A stretch of 64,000 bases of DNA from Hygrophila difformis (taxonomy: Eukaryota; Streptophyta; Magnoliopsida; Lamiales; Acanthaceae): contig JAOANR010000004.1 of the NCBI GenBank assembly GCA_030278955.1, positions 61,197,541-61,261,540 on the forward strand, given 5' to 3'. The translations under genes and the position numbers were made by a program. Below the pieces are notes generated by a model. It saw only the letters and a program-made list of their open reading frames with translations, made no database searches and was not told the DNA's origin. How positions within the stretch are numbered: the stretch's first letter is position 1; the number at the start of each line of letters is the position of its first letter. Below are positions 12,192 to 23,277 of this stretch, in pieces.

Positions 12192-13689
12192 AATTTGAGT
12201 GAGGTTCAGCTAGTTTTGGTTATTTGCCAGTCAAATCTTTTATATCATACAAGGGGCAAGTTTATGTAGTTGAGGATAGATTTCTTGGACATTCTTATCT
12301 GCAACTTTACTTGATTGTTTTGTAAGTGTTGGTGCTACAGAATTTGGTGTCTTTATGTTTCCATAAGGATTTTCTTCGGGAGATATCAGATATGGGATGG
12401 GATGCCTGTTCTTTTGTGGCAATTTGATAAAGATTTTACCATAAGGATTTTCTTTGGGAGTTATAACTTGCACAATGAATAATATATAGTGGATGTTTGG
12501 GAGTCAGCGGATTTGGAGAAAGAACTGTGAGACAATATACTCTTCTAATATGTTATATGCTGGTCAATATGCTGTCATCCAAAAACAATTAAAGTGGAGC
12601 AGATTACTTCATTTAGTGAAAGGATGATTGTTCTACTGTAGATAGGAGTGTGCATATTTTAAAATGATTTCGACATTGTTTTGATCTTTTTGCCCCTCGA
12701 ATCTCTCTTCCCATCAGCAACATAATGTTTGAGCTGTGTCTTTGAAGCCATTTTCCACACGTAGTAGTACTTCATTATTGCAACAGAGAAATCAGTACCC
12801 CACAGTGCCATACTCTCTCAATTGCTGCAACTTCACTCTTTCACATATGATGAGCGGTGGAAATAATGATTGACATCTTTGAAAAACACCCCCCCCCCCC
12901 CCCCCCCCCGTTTAACCTCCATAGTCCATACTCTCTCAACTACAGCAACTTTACTCTTTCACATGTATGGAAACAACACAAACAGACGATGATATTTACC
13001 AAAATGGAAGAGAATTCACATGGCAAGATTCCACTTGTGTAATAATTTCAACTTGCATCCACCAAAATTATCTGCCAAAACCTCAAAAGTAACCCCCCCA
13101 TGTGCCTGTCTTCCCTTTTGTTCCCAGCACAGCTGTACACAAATACCACATAAATACAATCTGTATCCACTGTAACACATTTTCCTTTTCCCCAGTCCTA
13201 CAAGGACAAAACTTGTAATGCCAGCAAGACTTTCAAGGAGAAGCTTGATCAAACAATCTAGACACAAAATAGACGGGTAACAACACCTAATAAAAGCCTT
13301 TTGTTTCATTAATAAACTGTACATTGTATTCTTATCACACTTATCTACACTCACTGAGATTTTAGAGAATCGCTGTCTTCAAATTTAGAACATTCACAGG
13401 AACAAGCAAATGCTTCACCCGCATTTGGCCTTTAGTTCCCTTACAATGACAATAAAATTCTTTTCAACCAAACACACCCCAATTGTCATCCTGCAAAAGG
13501 CCACAATGAATTTTCAGGCGACTCCTGTAGAAGAAACATTGAAGCTTTGAGAATGAGAGCAACCTTCAATTGCTAATATAATACCTGATCAAGAAACAGG
13601 CTGATTTATCGAAGCAGGAAACAGTTGGCTACGATTCAAAGGTCCATCATCAGTTGATTTTTAATCGCATGGGATATGTTCAAAACTAT
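12192..13689. other. Convergent intergenic region between pol V-like gene and GTE gene
   Basis: No gene is seen; it should contain the 3'UTRs of the two converging genes. A short motif (CATAAGGATTTTCTTYGGGAG) is repeated at about 12362 and 12440. At 12808-12975 a diverged duplication of about 45 bases (starting CCATACTCTCTCAA) flanks a run of 21 C. The open frame at 13016-13354 on the minus strand has no recognisable domain and is not called. Confidence 0.4.
12889..12909. repeat. Poly-C tract, 21 bases
   Basis: Uninterrupted run of 21 C on the plus strand (poly-G on the other). It lies between two diverged copies of a CCATACTCTCTCAA... repeat. Homopolymers of this length are uncommon in plants, can form G-quadruplex on the G strand, and the exact length is prone to sequencing error. 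Confidence 0.9.
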
Positions 13690-15716
13690 TTAAGACTGTG
13701 CATCATCGCCTGCATCTGAATCGCTTCCGGATGAAGTCCCTGAATCAGAATCTGTAAAAATGAGCTTTGCCATGAACATAGCCCGTTTTCGATAGACTAC
13801 TGATAAATTTCCTCAACACAGTGTGGAAATGCAAGAATCAGAATCAGAATCAGTATCGATACCACTGGAAGATGAAGAATCACTGCTTGAGCTGCCAGAA
13901 CTGCTCGAGCTGCTGCTGGCATTGCCACTGTTATCATGCTCGTGTGCTTGGCCACCACCTCCACCGCCTCCAACCCCTTCATCCTTTTCGATTTCCACCG
14001 GAGGGAATGTGGTTTCTGGCATGTCATCATCAATATCCACGTCTTCATCCTCATTCTCCCTGAATTTCTTCTCCATATCATCATTCTTATCACTCAATGC
14101 ACCCTACACAACATTAGGAAACAATGTGAGCAAATTAACCCATAATAAACGTATAATCAAAATCAAAGAACATAAATCACTGCACCAAGAATTACCACAT
14201 CAGCATCGGCAACGGAACTGGCCGGGGCAGCACCTCCTGAAGTGGGATTGTTGTTCATCATCAGCGCCTGCCGCCTAATCTTACTCTCCATTTTCTTCCA
14301 ATTAGTCACAAATCGATCAAGCTCCCAAACTGTTTCTGTATCAAGGGCCTCAATGTCGAGTTCAATTTCATCACCATCTTGCGACAAACGATCATTCCTC
14401 TTTCTCACAATATGCAACAACTGTGGCATTTTTTCTTGAGGCAAATTCTGCAACCCAAGCCCAAGTTTGTGCTTTTCTTCCATAGTCATCTCCCTCTTAT
14501 TAGGATCCTTTGCTCTTGGTTTTGGCAGCTTTAACCCTCTCCCACTTTTCAGTTCTTTGGCGAGAGTAGGCGCTGCCGCTCTCACTGGGGAATGGAGGAA
14601 TTGCTCAGGCTCTGATGGCTGCTGATGGTTAATTATTTGTGCCGGCGGATTCGACGGCGTGGAAGCACTAGAATGAGCTTGCATCAATGCTTGCTCAAGA
14701 ACAGGACTGGATTTCGGCTTCGGCTTCGACTTCTTTCTTTTTACTGGAGAGGTGAAAATCTGATTGCTACGATTACTCAAAGAACTCCCCTGCAATTCCC
14801 CTGTGCCCAGTTCATCATTACCCCTAAACACGGGGAACTCCCTGCCTCTGTTGTTATCCACACAGCTACCACCAATCTTCTCCTGTATGGACCTAAACAT
14901 ATCCTCAAATCTGGCCAACATCTGCTCAGCCATTACATTGTAAGGATCGTTTTTAGGGTTATACAACATCGCATTGTTGAAAGTTAACCTCACGTCAGCT
15001 GCAAATTCAACAGGTGATGCATACAAATTCTTGGCAATATTCGATTTCACAGTGCCCAGATCCATGGGACGTTTAACAATTAAATGATAATCGTGAAGAC
15101 CCAAACCCACGGCATCCACAGGTGTTTTGAAAACATACCCGTATTTATGCTTGATTAGTTTCGCCACAATCTTGGCGCATTCCTTCATCAGGTCGTTGCA
15201 ATCAAAGGCGCCCAAACTGCTGCTACCGTCCACATTGCACAGTTTCTTAGGATCCGATCCGAGCGCAGCAACAGGCCTCTTGTTCCCAGGGATTTTCTTC
15301 GACTTCGGTTGAGATCTAGGGTTTTCGGCTCTGTTTAATTGACCAGAAGCAATTCGATCTCGTAAATCGCGAATCCGATCAAGCTCCGATGACAAACGCT
15401 TCCGAAGATCGAGAAGCTCCGATTTTGTGAACGATGCGACCTTAAAGGTCAAACAGGCGCCATAACCGACATCTCTACGGCACGTAGATGTCTGGTTGAA
15501 CGAATACCCATCGTCGGAGGCAGTCTGCGTGACGACCGGCGAGTCTGCGCCGTTCCCATGGTGACGGCCGATGACGCCGTTCGCACCAGCGTGGTGGAAT
15601 TGCTTTTGCCTCTTCTTTGGGTTAGGGTTTCCGTTCAAATGAGGGTTAGAGTACGGAATTTTCCCCATGTGGCCTCCGCTGGACTCATTCTGGCTCGCTA
15701 ACACCGCAGACGCCAT
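13690..15716 (-). CDS. BET-type bromodomain transcription factor (GTE2/GTE7-like)
   Basis: This is a GTE-class nuclear protein that binds acetylated histone tails and regulates transcription. Exons on the minus strand: 15716-14196, 14103-13863, 13751-13690, giving 607 aa. The bromodomain spans about residues 175-282. It contains the YNP motif with the acetyl-lysine-binding Asn at 253 and the KRPMDLGTV loop. The NET domain spans about 407-485 (from REMTMEEKHKL to WKKMESKIRRQ). A coiled-coil-like segment lies at 93-125. The C-terminus is acidic and Ser-rich, with a Gly run and a (Ser/Asp)n tail, split between exons 2 and 3. The last exon is only 62 bases; its acceptor (TTTTTACAG) and the phase-1 donor (AGTG|GTATCG) join in frame. 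One bromodomain plus NET is the plant GTE layout. Which GTE member it is cannot be settled by eye. Confidence 0.92.
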
Positions 15717-16602
15717 AAACAGACCCGCCGCCGGGGATCAGCTCCGGCAGCCTCCCGGCCGTAATTTCCACGACAAAACACGGCACAAATCTCACAACGT
15801 TTCCCCCCTTCCTCGAAAATCCTATAGAACCGCCATCACAACAACCGCAAGAACTTCACAGACCCGATCATCACCGCCATACATCAAATTCGAACCGATC
15901 GACACAAGAAAATGAAAAAGAGGGAGACGATTGAAAACCCTAATTTGGGTATCGTACTGGACCTCCTTGTTTGAGCGAAGAAATGTGAAGGCCAGGGGCC
16001 ATCTCTTAAAGGCGCATTGATCTGCCCAAAGAAACCACGGGCAGATCATAAGCCGTTGATTGACCATCCACCGATGATCCAACGGCAAAGATGAGTTAGT
16101 TTGCTGGCGAGGGAGTTGACCGGAACATCTCCCATCAACGGCGGACAGAATACCACGTGGAAAATCTCAAACCGTTGGATAAAGTGGGGAAACTGCGAGG
16201 ACGCCATATATACGTGGCGTAGGAGTGTGGGTCCAATTGACAAAGGATGACGTGGACATTAAAGACGTGAATGTGAAGGAAAGCCGCTTTGGCACGTGAC
16301 GCGTCAGGAGGATCTCGTCAAAATCTAAATTTACTATAGTGCCCTTACGAGAGGTTTCCATCCATGTAATGGGAAATGCACCTTGTAATCCGTATTCATT
16401 TCTTGTTGAAGAAAAAATAGTTTCGCACCTGTTTGTTGGATTTATTTCTGTAGATATTTCGAATTCGCGAACTGGTTGCGGTGGCCGGAGTACAAAACGA
16501 TATGTAGACCGGCCGCAGTTTGCGGCGGAGGGAATGAACGGACATCAATTGAGGTTCGTAAATTATTTGGCGTGCATTTAAGGTGAAATTGAATTCCAAT
16601 AT
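15717..16602. promoter_or_regulatory. GTE gene promoter with cluster of ACGT-core elements
   Basis: This is the region upstream of the GTE gene. Five ACGT-core motifs occur within about 150 bases: CACGTG at 16154-16159, TACGTGGC at 16211-16218, GACGTGGA at 16249-16256, GACGTGA at 16264-16270 and GGCACGTGAC at 16291-16300. Such G-box/ABRE clusters are bound by bZIP and bHLH factors. They lie 440-580 bases from the GTE start codon, so control of GTE is inferred. They could also serve an unseen transcript on the plus strand. Confidence 0.45.
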
Positions 16603-19427
16603 TGTTGGGTAGCAAACCCAAGTCCCACATCGGTTGTGCAAGGAAAATTATATTTGCTTATATGTGTCCACCTAACTCCACTAGTATGGGGCCTTTTGGG
16701 AGGAGCCCAAAAACAAAACCGTGCGGGCTTGGCCCAAAGCGGACAATTCATACTAATGTCGGAGTTAGGGTAGCGGTAGGAAGGAGCGAGGAGACTCTGC
16801 ACACTATGAGGCCAATGTTATGGAGAACCGAAGGAGAACCGAAGGAGAATCCAGGCATGTTCCTGATATGCGACTCGAGACTTGGGCATATGAGCGAGAA
16901 AGGGTTGCAAATCCTTGCCCGAAAGGAGCATCTTGCCGACATGAAAGGTAAAACACTAGACCCCTGCACTCACTGTTTGGTTGGCAAGCAACATCGAGTC
17001 ACGTTTTCAAGAAGTAATCAGCCTCATAGGAGAAAGCATATTCTTGACTTGGTGCACACCGATGTTTGCACGATGACGGAGAAATCAATGGGTGGTGCAT
17101 TGTACTTTGTTACCTTCATCGATGACCACTCTCGGAAGGTTTTTGCATATTTATTGAAGACAAAGGATCAAGTCATAAACGTCTTCAAGGAGTTTCATGC
17201 AAGGGTGGAGCGAGAGACAGGGTTGAAGCTGAAGTGCGTCCGAGCTGATAATGGCGGTGAATATCGTGGCCCGTTCGATGCATATTGCAGGTCACATGGA
17301 ATCAAGCTCGAGAAGACTCCACCGAAGACACCTCAACTAAACGGTGTTGCTGAAAGAATGAATCGCACCATCACAGAAAGAGTTCGGTGCATGCTTTCTC
17401 ATGCTAAGCTCCCTAAGTCGTTCTGGGGAGAAGCAGTGACGACTGCCGTCAGTATCATCAACCACTCCCCATCAGTGCCTTTGGATGGAGATATCCCAGA
17501 AGAAGTCTGGACGGGAAAAAGAGTCTCATACGACCGCTTCAAAGTGTTCGGTTGCCGAGCGTTCGTTCATGTTCCCAAAGATGAACGCGCTAAGCTTGAC
17601 TCAAAGACGAAGGAGTGCATCTATCTCGGTACACCACATGATGAGTTTGGTTACCGGCTTTGGGATCCAACAGCCAAGAGGATCGTCAGGAGTAGAGATG
17701 TCATATTCTTCGAAGATCAGACTATCGAAGATTTTCGTAATGAGAAGAAGTTGATGGTTCGATGTCGTGCCTCTCCTGATACACCAACAGTGGAGCATAA
17801 TGACCAAGGTGAACAAGCAGCCGAGGATGCTGATGCCGAAATACCTACCTCGAATGACATAAGTAACGAAGATGTTTCTTCTGAGTCAGGCGACACAGAA
17901 TTATCACAAGAAGAAGGTGAGACTCTACAACCTCAGTTACGTAGATCCACTCGTGAGAGAAAACACTCCACTAGATACCCACCAGATGAGTATGTGATAT
18001 TCACGAGTGAGGGGGAGCCACAAAACTATAAAGAGGCTATGGAAGATCAACACAAGGAAGAATGGTTGAAGGCCATGCATGAGGAAATGCAATCGTTGCA
18101 TGAGAACCACACCTATGACTTAGTGGAGTTACCAAAAGGGAGAAGAGCATTGAAAAATAAATGGGTATACAAATTGAAGACCGAAGAAGGAGGCGCAAGA
18201 CCAAGATACAAAGCCAGAATCGTCGTCAAAGGATGTGGCCAGAAGAAAGGGATAGATTTTGAAGAAATCTTCTCTCCCGTGGTAAAGATGCAATCTATCC
18301 GGGTAGTTCTTGGGCTTGCCGCATGCCTAGACCTAGAGATTGAGCAGCTAGATGTCAAGACGGCATTCTTGCATGGAGATTTAGAAGAAGAGATATATAT
18401 GGAGCAACCCGAAGGATTCATTGAGCCGGGAAAAGAACACTTAGTATGTTGTCTTAAGAAGAGCCTCTATGGTCTAAAGCAAGCTCCGAGGCAATGGTAT
18501 AAGAAATTCGACTCCTTCATGGCACAACATCAATTCCAGAAGACTCGTTCCGATCACTGCGTCTTCATCAAGAGATATCCTAATGGAGAATTTATCATCC
18601 TCCTACTCTATGTGGATGATATGTTAATTGTTGGTCGTGACAAGAAGAAGATCGAGGCACTGAAGAAGGCTTTGAGCAGATCGTTCTCCATGAAAGACTT
18701 GGGACCGGCGAAACAAATCCTTGGGATGAAGATCACTCGAGATCGTTCCAAGAGACTACTATGGCTATCTCAAGAAAGATATATTGAGAAAGTTCTCGAA
18801 AGATTCAATATGGATAAAGCCAAGCCGGTGGGCGTTCCACTTGGAGGACACTTCAAGCTAACTAAGAAACAATGTCCAACAAGTGAGAAAGAAAAAGAGG
18901 AAATGGAGAAGATCCCATATTCATCGGCGGTCGGAAGCCTCATGTACGCCATGGTCTGCACTAGACCTGATATCGCCTTCGCTGTTGGCATGGTAAGTCG
19001 ATTCTTATCCAATCCCGGGAAAGAACACTGGGCAGCTGTAAAATGGATATTTAGATATCTCCGGGGAACTGCCAAAAGATCTATATGCTTTGGCAAAGGA
19101 AAACCAGTGTTAGAAGGGTATACAGATGCAGACATGGCAGGAGACGTTGATTCAAGAAAATCAACATCAGGATATCTAATTACCTTTTCAGGGGGAGCTA
19201 TATCATGGCAATCGAGACTGCAAAAATGTGTGGCGCTATCAACAACAGAAGCTGAGTACATAGCAACTACAGAAGCAGACAAGGAGATGGTATGGATAAA
19301 GAGCTTACTCACTGAGCTATGTCAGAGTCAAGCAAGCCCGATGCTTCTCTGTGACAACCAACCACAACCACAACACAACACAAGAGCACAAGCACTACCA
19401 CAATACTTCAAGAGTTGTAAGTGTTGA
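16602..19427 (+). pseudogene. Truncated copia polyprotein (integrase-RT-RNase H)
   Basis: An open frame of 941 codons without internal stops. The first ~80 codons are translated LTR-like non-coding sequence joined in frame, so the nominal start is not a natural start. Then come the GAG-pre-integrase zinc motif (LGHMSEKGL ... CTHCLVGKQ), the integrase core (HTDVC, RADNGGEY, LNGVAERMNR), the reverse transcriptase (DVKTAFLHGDLEEEIYM and the catalytic YVDDMLI) and RNase H (YTDADMAGD, STTEAEY). RNase H ends early at MLLCDN and runs into a Gln/His/Asn-rich tail from CAACCACAA-type repeats. Gag and protease are absent, so the protein cannot support its own transposition. The uninterrupted frame suggests a fairly young deletion derivative. 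Confidence 0.85.
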
Positions 19428-19560
19428 AGAGTGATCAATAAAAGTTCTTTCTTCCTTTGAAGATCTATATTCATCTTTGAGAGTTTTCCTCATCCTTGAG
19501 AGAGAGTGCCACTATTATAGTGAGGATATCCAACACTTGCACACACACTTGGGAAAGAGT
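16603..19560 (+). mobile_element. Defective Ty1/copia retrotransposon
   Basis: The 5' side begins TGTTGGGTAGC and continues with AGTCCCACATCGG and GGCTTGGCCCAAAGCGG, motifs I associate with plant LTR-type sequences. The coding part starts abruptly in the GAG-pre-integrase domain. Gag and protease are missing and the RNase H end is cut off. After the coding part come a CA-rich tract, AATAAAAG near 19438 and a leader-like stretch to about 19560. No matching long LTR pair or target duplication is found, so the outer borders are approximate. Confidence 0.7.
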
Positions 19561-20617
19561 TCCGCTGCTAATACGTGTTCTTCCCAACAAATATTGGCTG
19601 AGAAGTTTGGAATTCTGAATTCCTATTTGCGCCATTGGAATTTGTTTTGTTTGGAAGTTGGAACGCAAATTTGGAGTATTCTAAATTCTAATTATGTATA
19701 GATTATTAATGTAGTCTTTTTCCATTTCATATGGTAATTCATTTGAACTATATTAAAAGAAAAATAATGCTACTAGGAATTTTGATGCGTTTTGAATGAC
19801 TTTACAAAAGACTATACCATTTTCATCTATTTCTAATTTTCTAATTTTATGATTAGGATTTCTTCGTACTTAAGAAGATATTAATATTTTTTAAAAAAAC
19901 ACTTTTTTCCCCCAAAAGTCGTTAAAATACTATTTATGTACATTGAAACTCCAGTAATCTTTAGGTAAAAAGCATGATGCAGTAAACTTTGTATTTAAAT
20001 AAAAATAATCTTATAAGATTTGCAATTTTGTCTCTTTGATACACACACGGTTTTTTTTAGCTTTACAGCCTATAAAAATTAGAAAATACATATAATTGCT
20101 TTTTACTGAACAATTTATACAGATACATCTTCAATTTTACCAATAAAATAAAAATAAAAAAAATGAAAAATAAATTCCCAACTAAATAGTAGTACTTGTT
20201 CTAACCCGGTTCATCAAAAATGTAATTTTCTCGAGTCCTTTTAGAACATAAAGTATAATGGTTTAGGTTCGTCCTTTATTTAATATACCCAAAATTAATA
20301 GTAGTACGTAGTCATCCACTTTATTTAATTTCACTTATGAAAACAGCAAATAAGATGAAATCTAGGGAAGGGACGAAATTCCACGTTTGATGACACCGAA
20401 GCTCCACACTCATTCCGTCCATTTGGAATTAAAAAGTGGAAACTCGTTCTCCTGTTGCAACGGGAAGGAAGCGGTTGCCTCATTTTTCTGTTTGATGCTT
20501 TTTCTCCTCGATCTGTTATAATTTTTGGCATCAAGAAACGTCATGCTTTTTTGTTATGTGGATCTCTCTTGAACGGCCCTAAATAATCGGTTTCAATGCC
20601 TTCTTGGTGCAATCTAC
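19561..20617. other. Gene-free AT-rich stretch
   Basis: Between the copia remnant and the next MITE I see only AT-rich DNA. The open frames here are short and without recognisable domains. No RNA gene or clear repeat border is seen. Confidence 0.5.
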
Positions 20618-21103
20618 TACTCCCTCCGTCCCACGAAGTTTGACCCCTATTCCTTTTTGGGGTGTCCCACGAAGTTTGATCCCTTTCTCTTTTTAGAAAA
20701 ATTAAATTAATATAAGTTTGATTAGAAACTTAATTATTGTCAAATCACATTAAAAATACTTACTTTTACTATTCTGCACAAATTCCAATGCATTTTTACT
20801 TTCCTACACAAAGTCCCCTATATTTCTTTAATTCTTAATATTACAAAATTGATACAAATAAAAATTGTATAAAATATATATTCTAAAACTACACGATTAG
20901 ACGATTCTAACAAGACCACACTTGAATATTTTTTTCTAATTACATCATTACGATAATATTAAGTCAAAGTTAAACAATAAACAGTATCAAAATTCATTAG
21001 AATCTTAAACACAAATACTCACACCACTTTCATTACTAAACTCCACTACCTAAATTATCGTGCCCAAAAGAAAGGGTTCAATCTTCGCGGGACGGAGGGA
21101 GTA
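20618..21103. mobile_element. Stowaway-like MITE (family B), full-length
   Basis: The ends TACTCCCTCCGTCCCACGAA and CGCGGGACGGAGGGAGTA are near-perfect inverted repeats with TA at both borders. The length is about 486 bases. It is the same family as 7278-8011 but without the nested insertion. It lacks coding capacity. Inside each end a second, similar motif (GGGTGTCCCACGAAGTTTGAT) repeats the terminal sequence. Confidence 0.8.
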
Positions 21104-21241
21104 GTATATTAGTTTGCATGCAAGTTTATTCACGGACGGTGGAATCTCTTGCTGCTGGTCACTTCCATGTTGCGGGATTGCAGTTGGGGAGGCTTAGCTT
21201 TGATCGAGGAAAACCTTTTGTTTTTGTTCATTTTTTTTCTT

Positions 21242-21282
<41 letters not shown>

Positions 21283-22138
21283 CCAAAATGCACTCACAGT
21301 GGTGATTTTCTCTACTCATCATCTTTGGAGACATGCTCGGCCATTGTGCATAAATGGCAATGGCATGATCGTACTGATGAGCCTGCATGCAGTTCTATTC
21401 TTTATCTGGAAAGATTAGAGATACTCCGTACCTTTCTAGTGTCAAAGCAGCACTGGCCGGCCTTTCTTAAATTTGAATACAAGTTTAGAGAATCAAATAT
21501 CACCAAAATGGATTGCTTATATGTTATATCCACAATAAATAACTTATCTTCCTAAAGGATTTTGTTCTATTCTTTGCTTTTTCCTTTTTTTTTTAATAAA
21601 TTCTTAAAAATAAAACTCAGAAAAATTATTAAAAATGGCTAACGTAAGAATTTCATTTTCTAAACAAGATCCATTCTCCCATCTAAATTTTAAAAATGAA
21701 ACGTAAAAAACTTGAGGGGATGATTAGATTGTCGAACCAAAGATTGAACTGAAAAAGATAAAAAAAAAAATAAAATAAAATAAAAAAAATCACTTCCCCT
21801 TTCTAAATTAGCTTATTTATCCCCTATTGTAATTTGTACCTACCAAAACTCCCAAGAGCATTAATTATTGCATGAACATATTAATTAGAAACTAATAAGA
21901 GCAAATATTATAATGAGTAATTAAAATCAAACCCTCATTAATTGACTAAACGCAACTCAGACTCAATTCAATCGAATCCTCCACAACAAACATGCCCTCT
22001 GTATTATACAATACACGAACACAACATCAGCATTCAAATCCTCATCTAAAAAGTAAACCATCACTATACTAATGCACAATAAAGCCAACGTACTCATTCT
22101 CATTGTGCCCTTGCAGAAGCAACTCCAGCAATCAAGTG
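21104..22138. other. Gene-free stretch with 39-base poly-T
   Basis: A run of 39 T lies at 21244-21282, following a shorter T-run. The rest is AT-rich. The two open frames crossing the T-run are shadows rich in Phe and are not genes. The last few hundred bases should contain the 3'UTR of the CYSTM gene on the minus strand. Confidence 0.5.
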
Positions 22139-23277
22139 CTAGAAGAAAAACATGAGATCAAAGCATTCATCCATAACACAACAGCAACACAATGCTGCAA
22201 GGCTACAAATATAAACATTGATCCTCAGTGTATTAGACAAATGGAAAAAAAAGAGCAAGGTATAATTAATTGGTATATATGCATGGATGAAGAAATTGAG
22301 TTTGAATTATGGAAAAAGAACATACCATCCTTGAAGGCATCCTATATCGCTTCTTGGAGGAGGGGCTGCGTATTGTGGCGGCGCCATAACAGGTGGTCCC
22401 TGGTAATACCCTGTGCCAGATTATTAGGTATAATTTTATACGTGACCGACTTAACCAAGAATTTGAATCGGAAAGGATCGTATGAAAATACAGATCATGA
22501 TGAAAATCGCATAATCCTTATACAAAAAATTTCATATGTTGATTCCTATTAGTAATGAATTTGATTTAATATAGAAACTGTAATTTGGAAGAATGGAAAC
22601 AAAGTCTGGAGAACGTATGAAAGTGTTTTACGCTTGGTTTGTTTGTTTTATTATCGATCTGTGCACATTGCACAGATTCACCAAAGCAAACAGAATCCTG
22701 ATGGATTCATTCTTCGGTTACATATTCAACCGCAAAAAACAAGAAATCAAAACCAGAAAATGCAGATCACAACCATAAACAGTGAAAAACTAATGAGTAC
22801 CGATCAATTTTCTGTAACCCCACAAAGGAAACACACACGCTCCCGCAAGCTCACAACACAAAGGTGCTCACGCATATCACATGTAGGTGACGAAAACAAT
22901 TGAAACAAAACTAATATGAGAGTGCTCTGTATGGTTATTGCAGTTATTACTATTTAAATCTATCCAATCCGAACGGAATCAGAACAAATTCCTCTGTTCG
23001 CCAATTCAACAGTAAAAACGAAAAAGTGAAACCAGAAAACGCAGATAACGAATATCACAGATAGTGAAAACTAATCAGATTACACACACGCACACATAAA
23101 TACAAGATGATCACGCAGAGCGAATGTACATGCCAAAAATGAAACGCAACAAAAACGCAAAAAACTTCCGCGAAATAAAATCAAAACCAGAAGAGTAACA
23201 AATACCAACAACACATAAAGAACAACAAACTTACCCTGCGCAGGGTACGGATAAGCATACTTTGGCGGTTCGGTCAT
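22139..23277 (-). CDS. Cysteine-rich transmembrane module (CYSTM) protein, 63 aa
   Basis: A small gene split over three short exons on the minus strand: 23277-23235, 22410-22326, 22202-22139. Donors are GTAAGT and GTATGT, acceptors CACAG and TTTGTAG, and the frame closes exactly, giving 63 aa. The N-terminal half is rich in Pro, Tyr and Gln (PYPAQGYYQGPP, then MAPPQYAAPPP). The C-terminal half is the CYSTM module: CLQG, then CLAALCCCC, then DEC and a hydrophobic end. This matches the family layout of a tail-anchored membrane segment led by Cys residues. CYSTM/PCM proteins associate with the plasma membrane and are often linked to stress tolerance and defence. A TATA-like stretch (TTTATATATATATACATG, minus strand, near 23395-23412) lies about 120 bases upstream. 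The gene was assembled by eye. Confidence 0.85.

Noticed and set aside
13016..13354. 112-codon minus-strand open frame
   Set aside because: No domain, Cys/Leu-rich random composition, and it lies in the expected 3' region of the GTE gene.
21118..21555. 145-codon frame crossing the poly-T tract
   Set aside because: The frame is held open by Phe codons from the T-run and has no domain.
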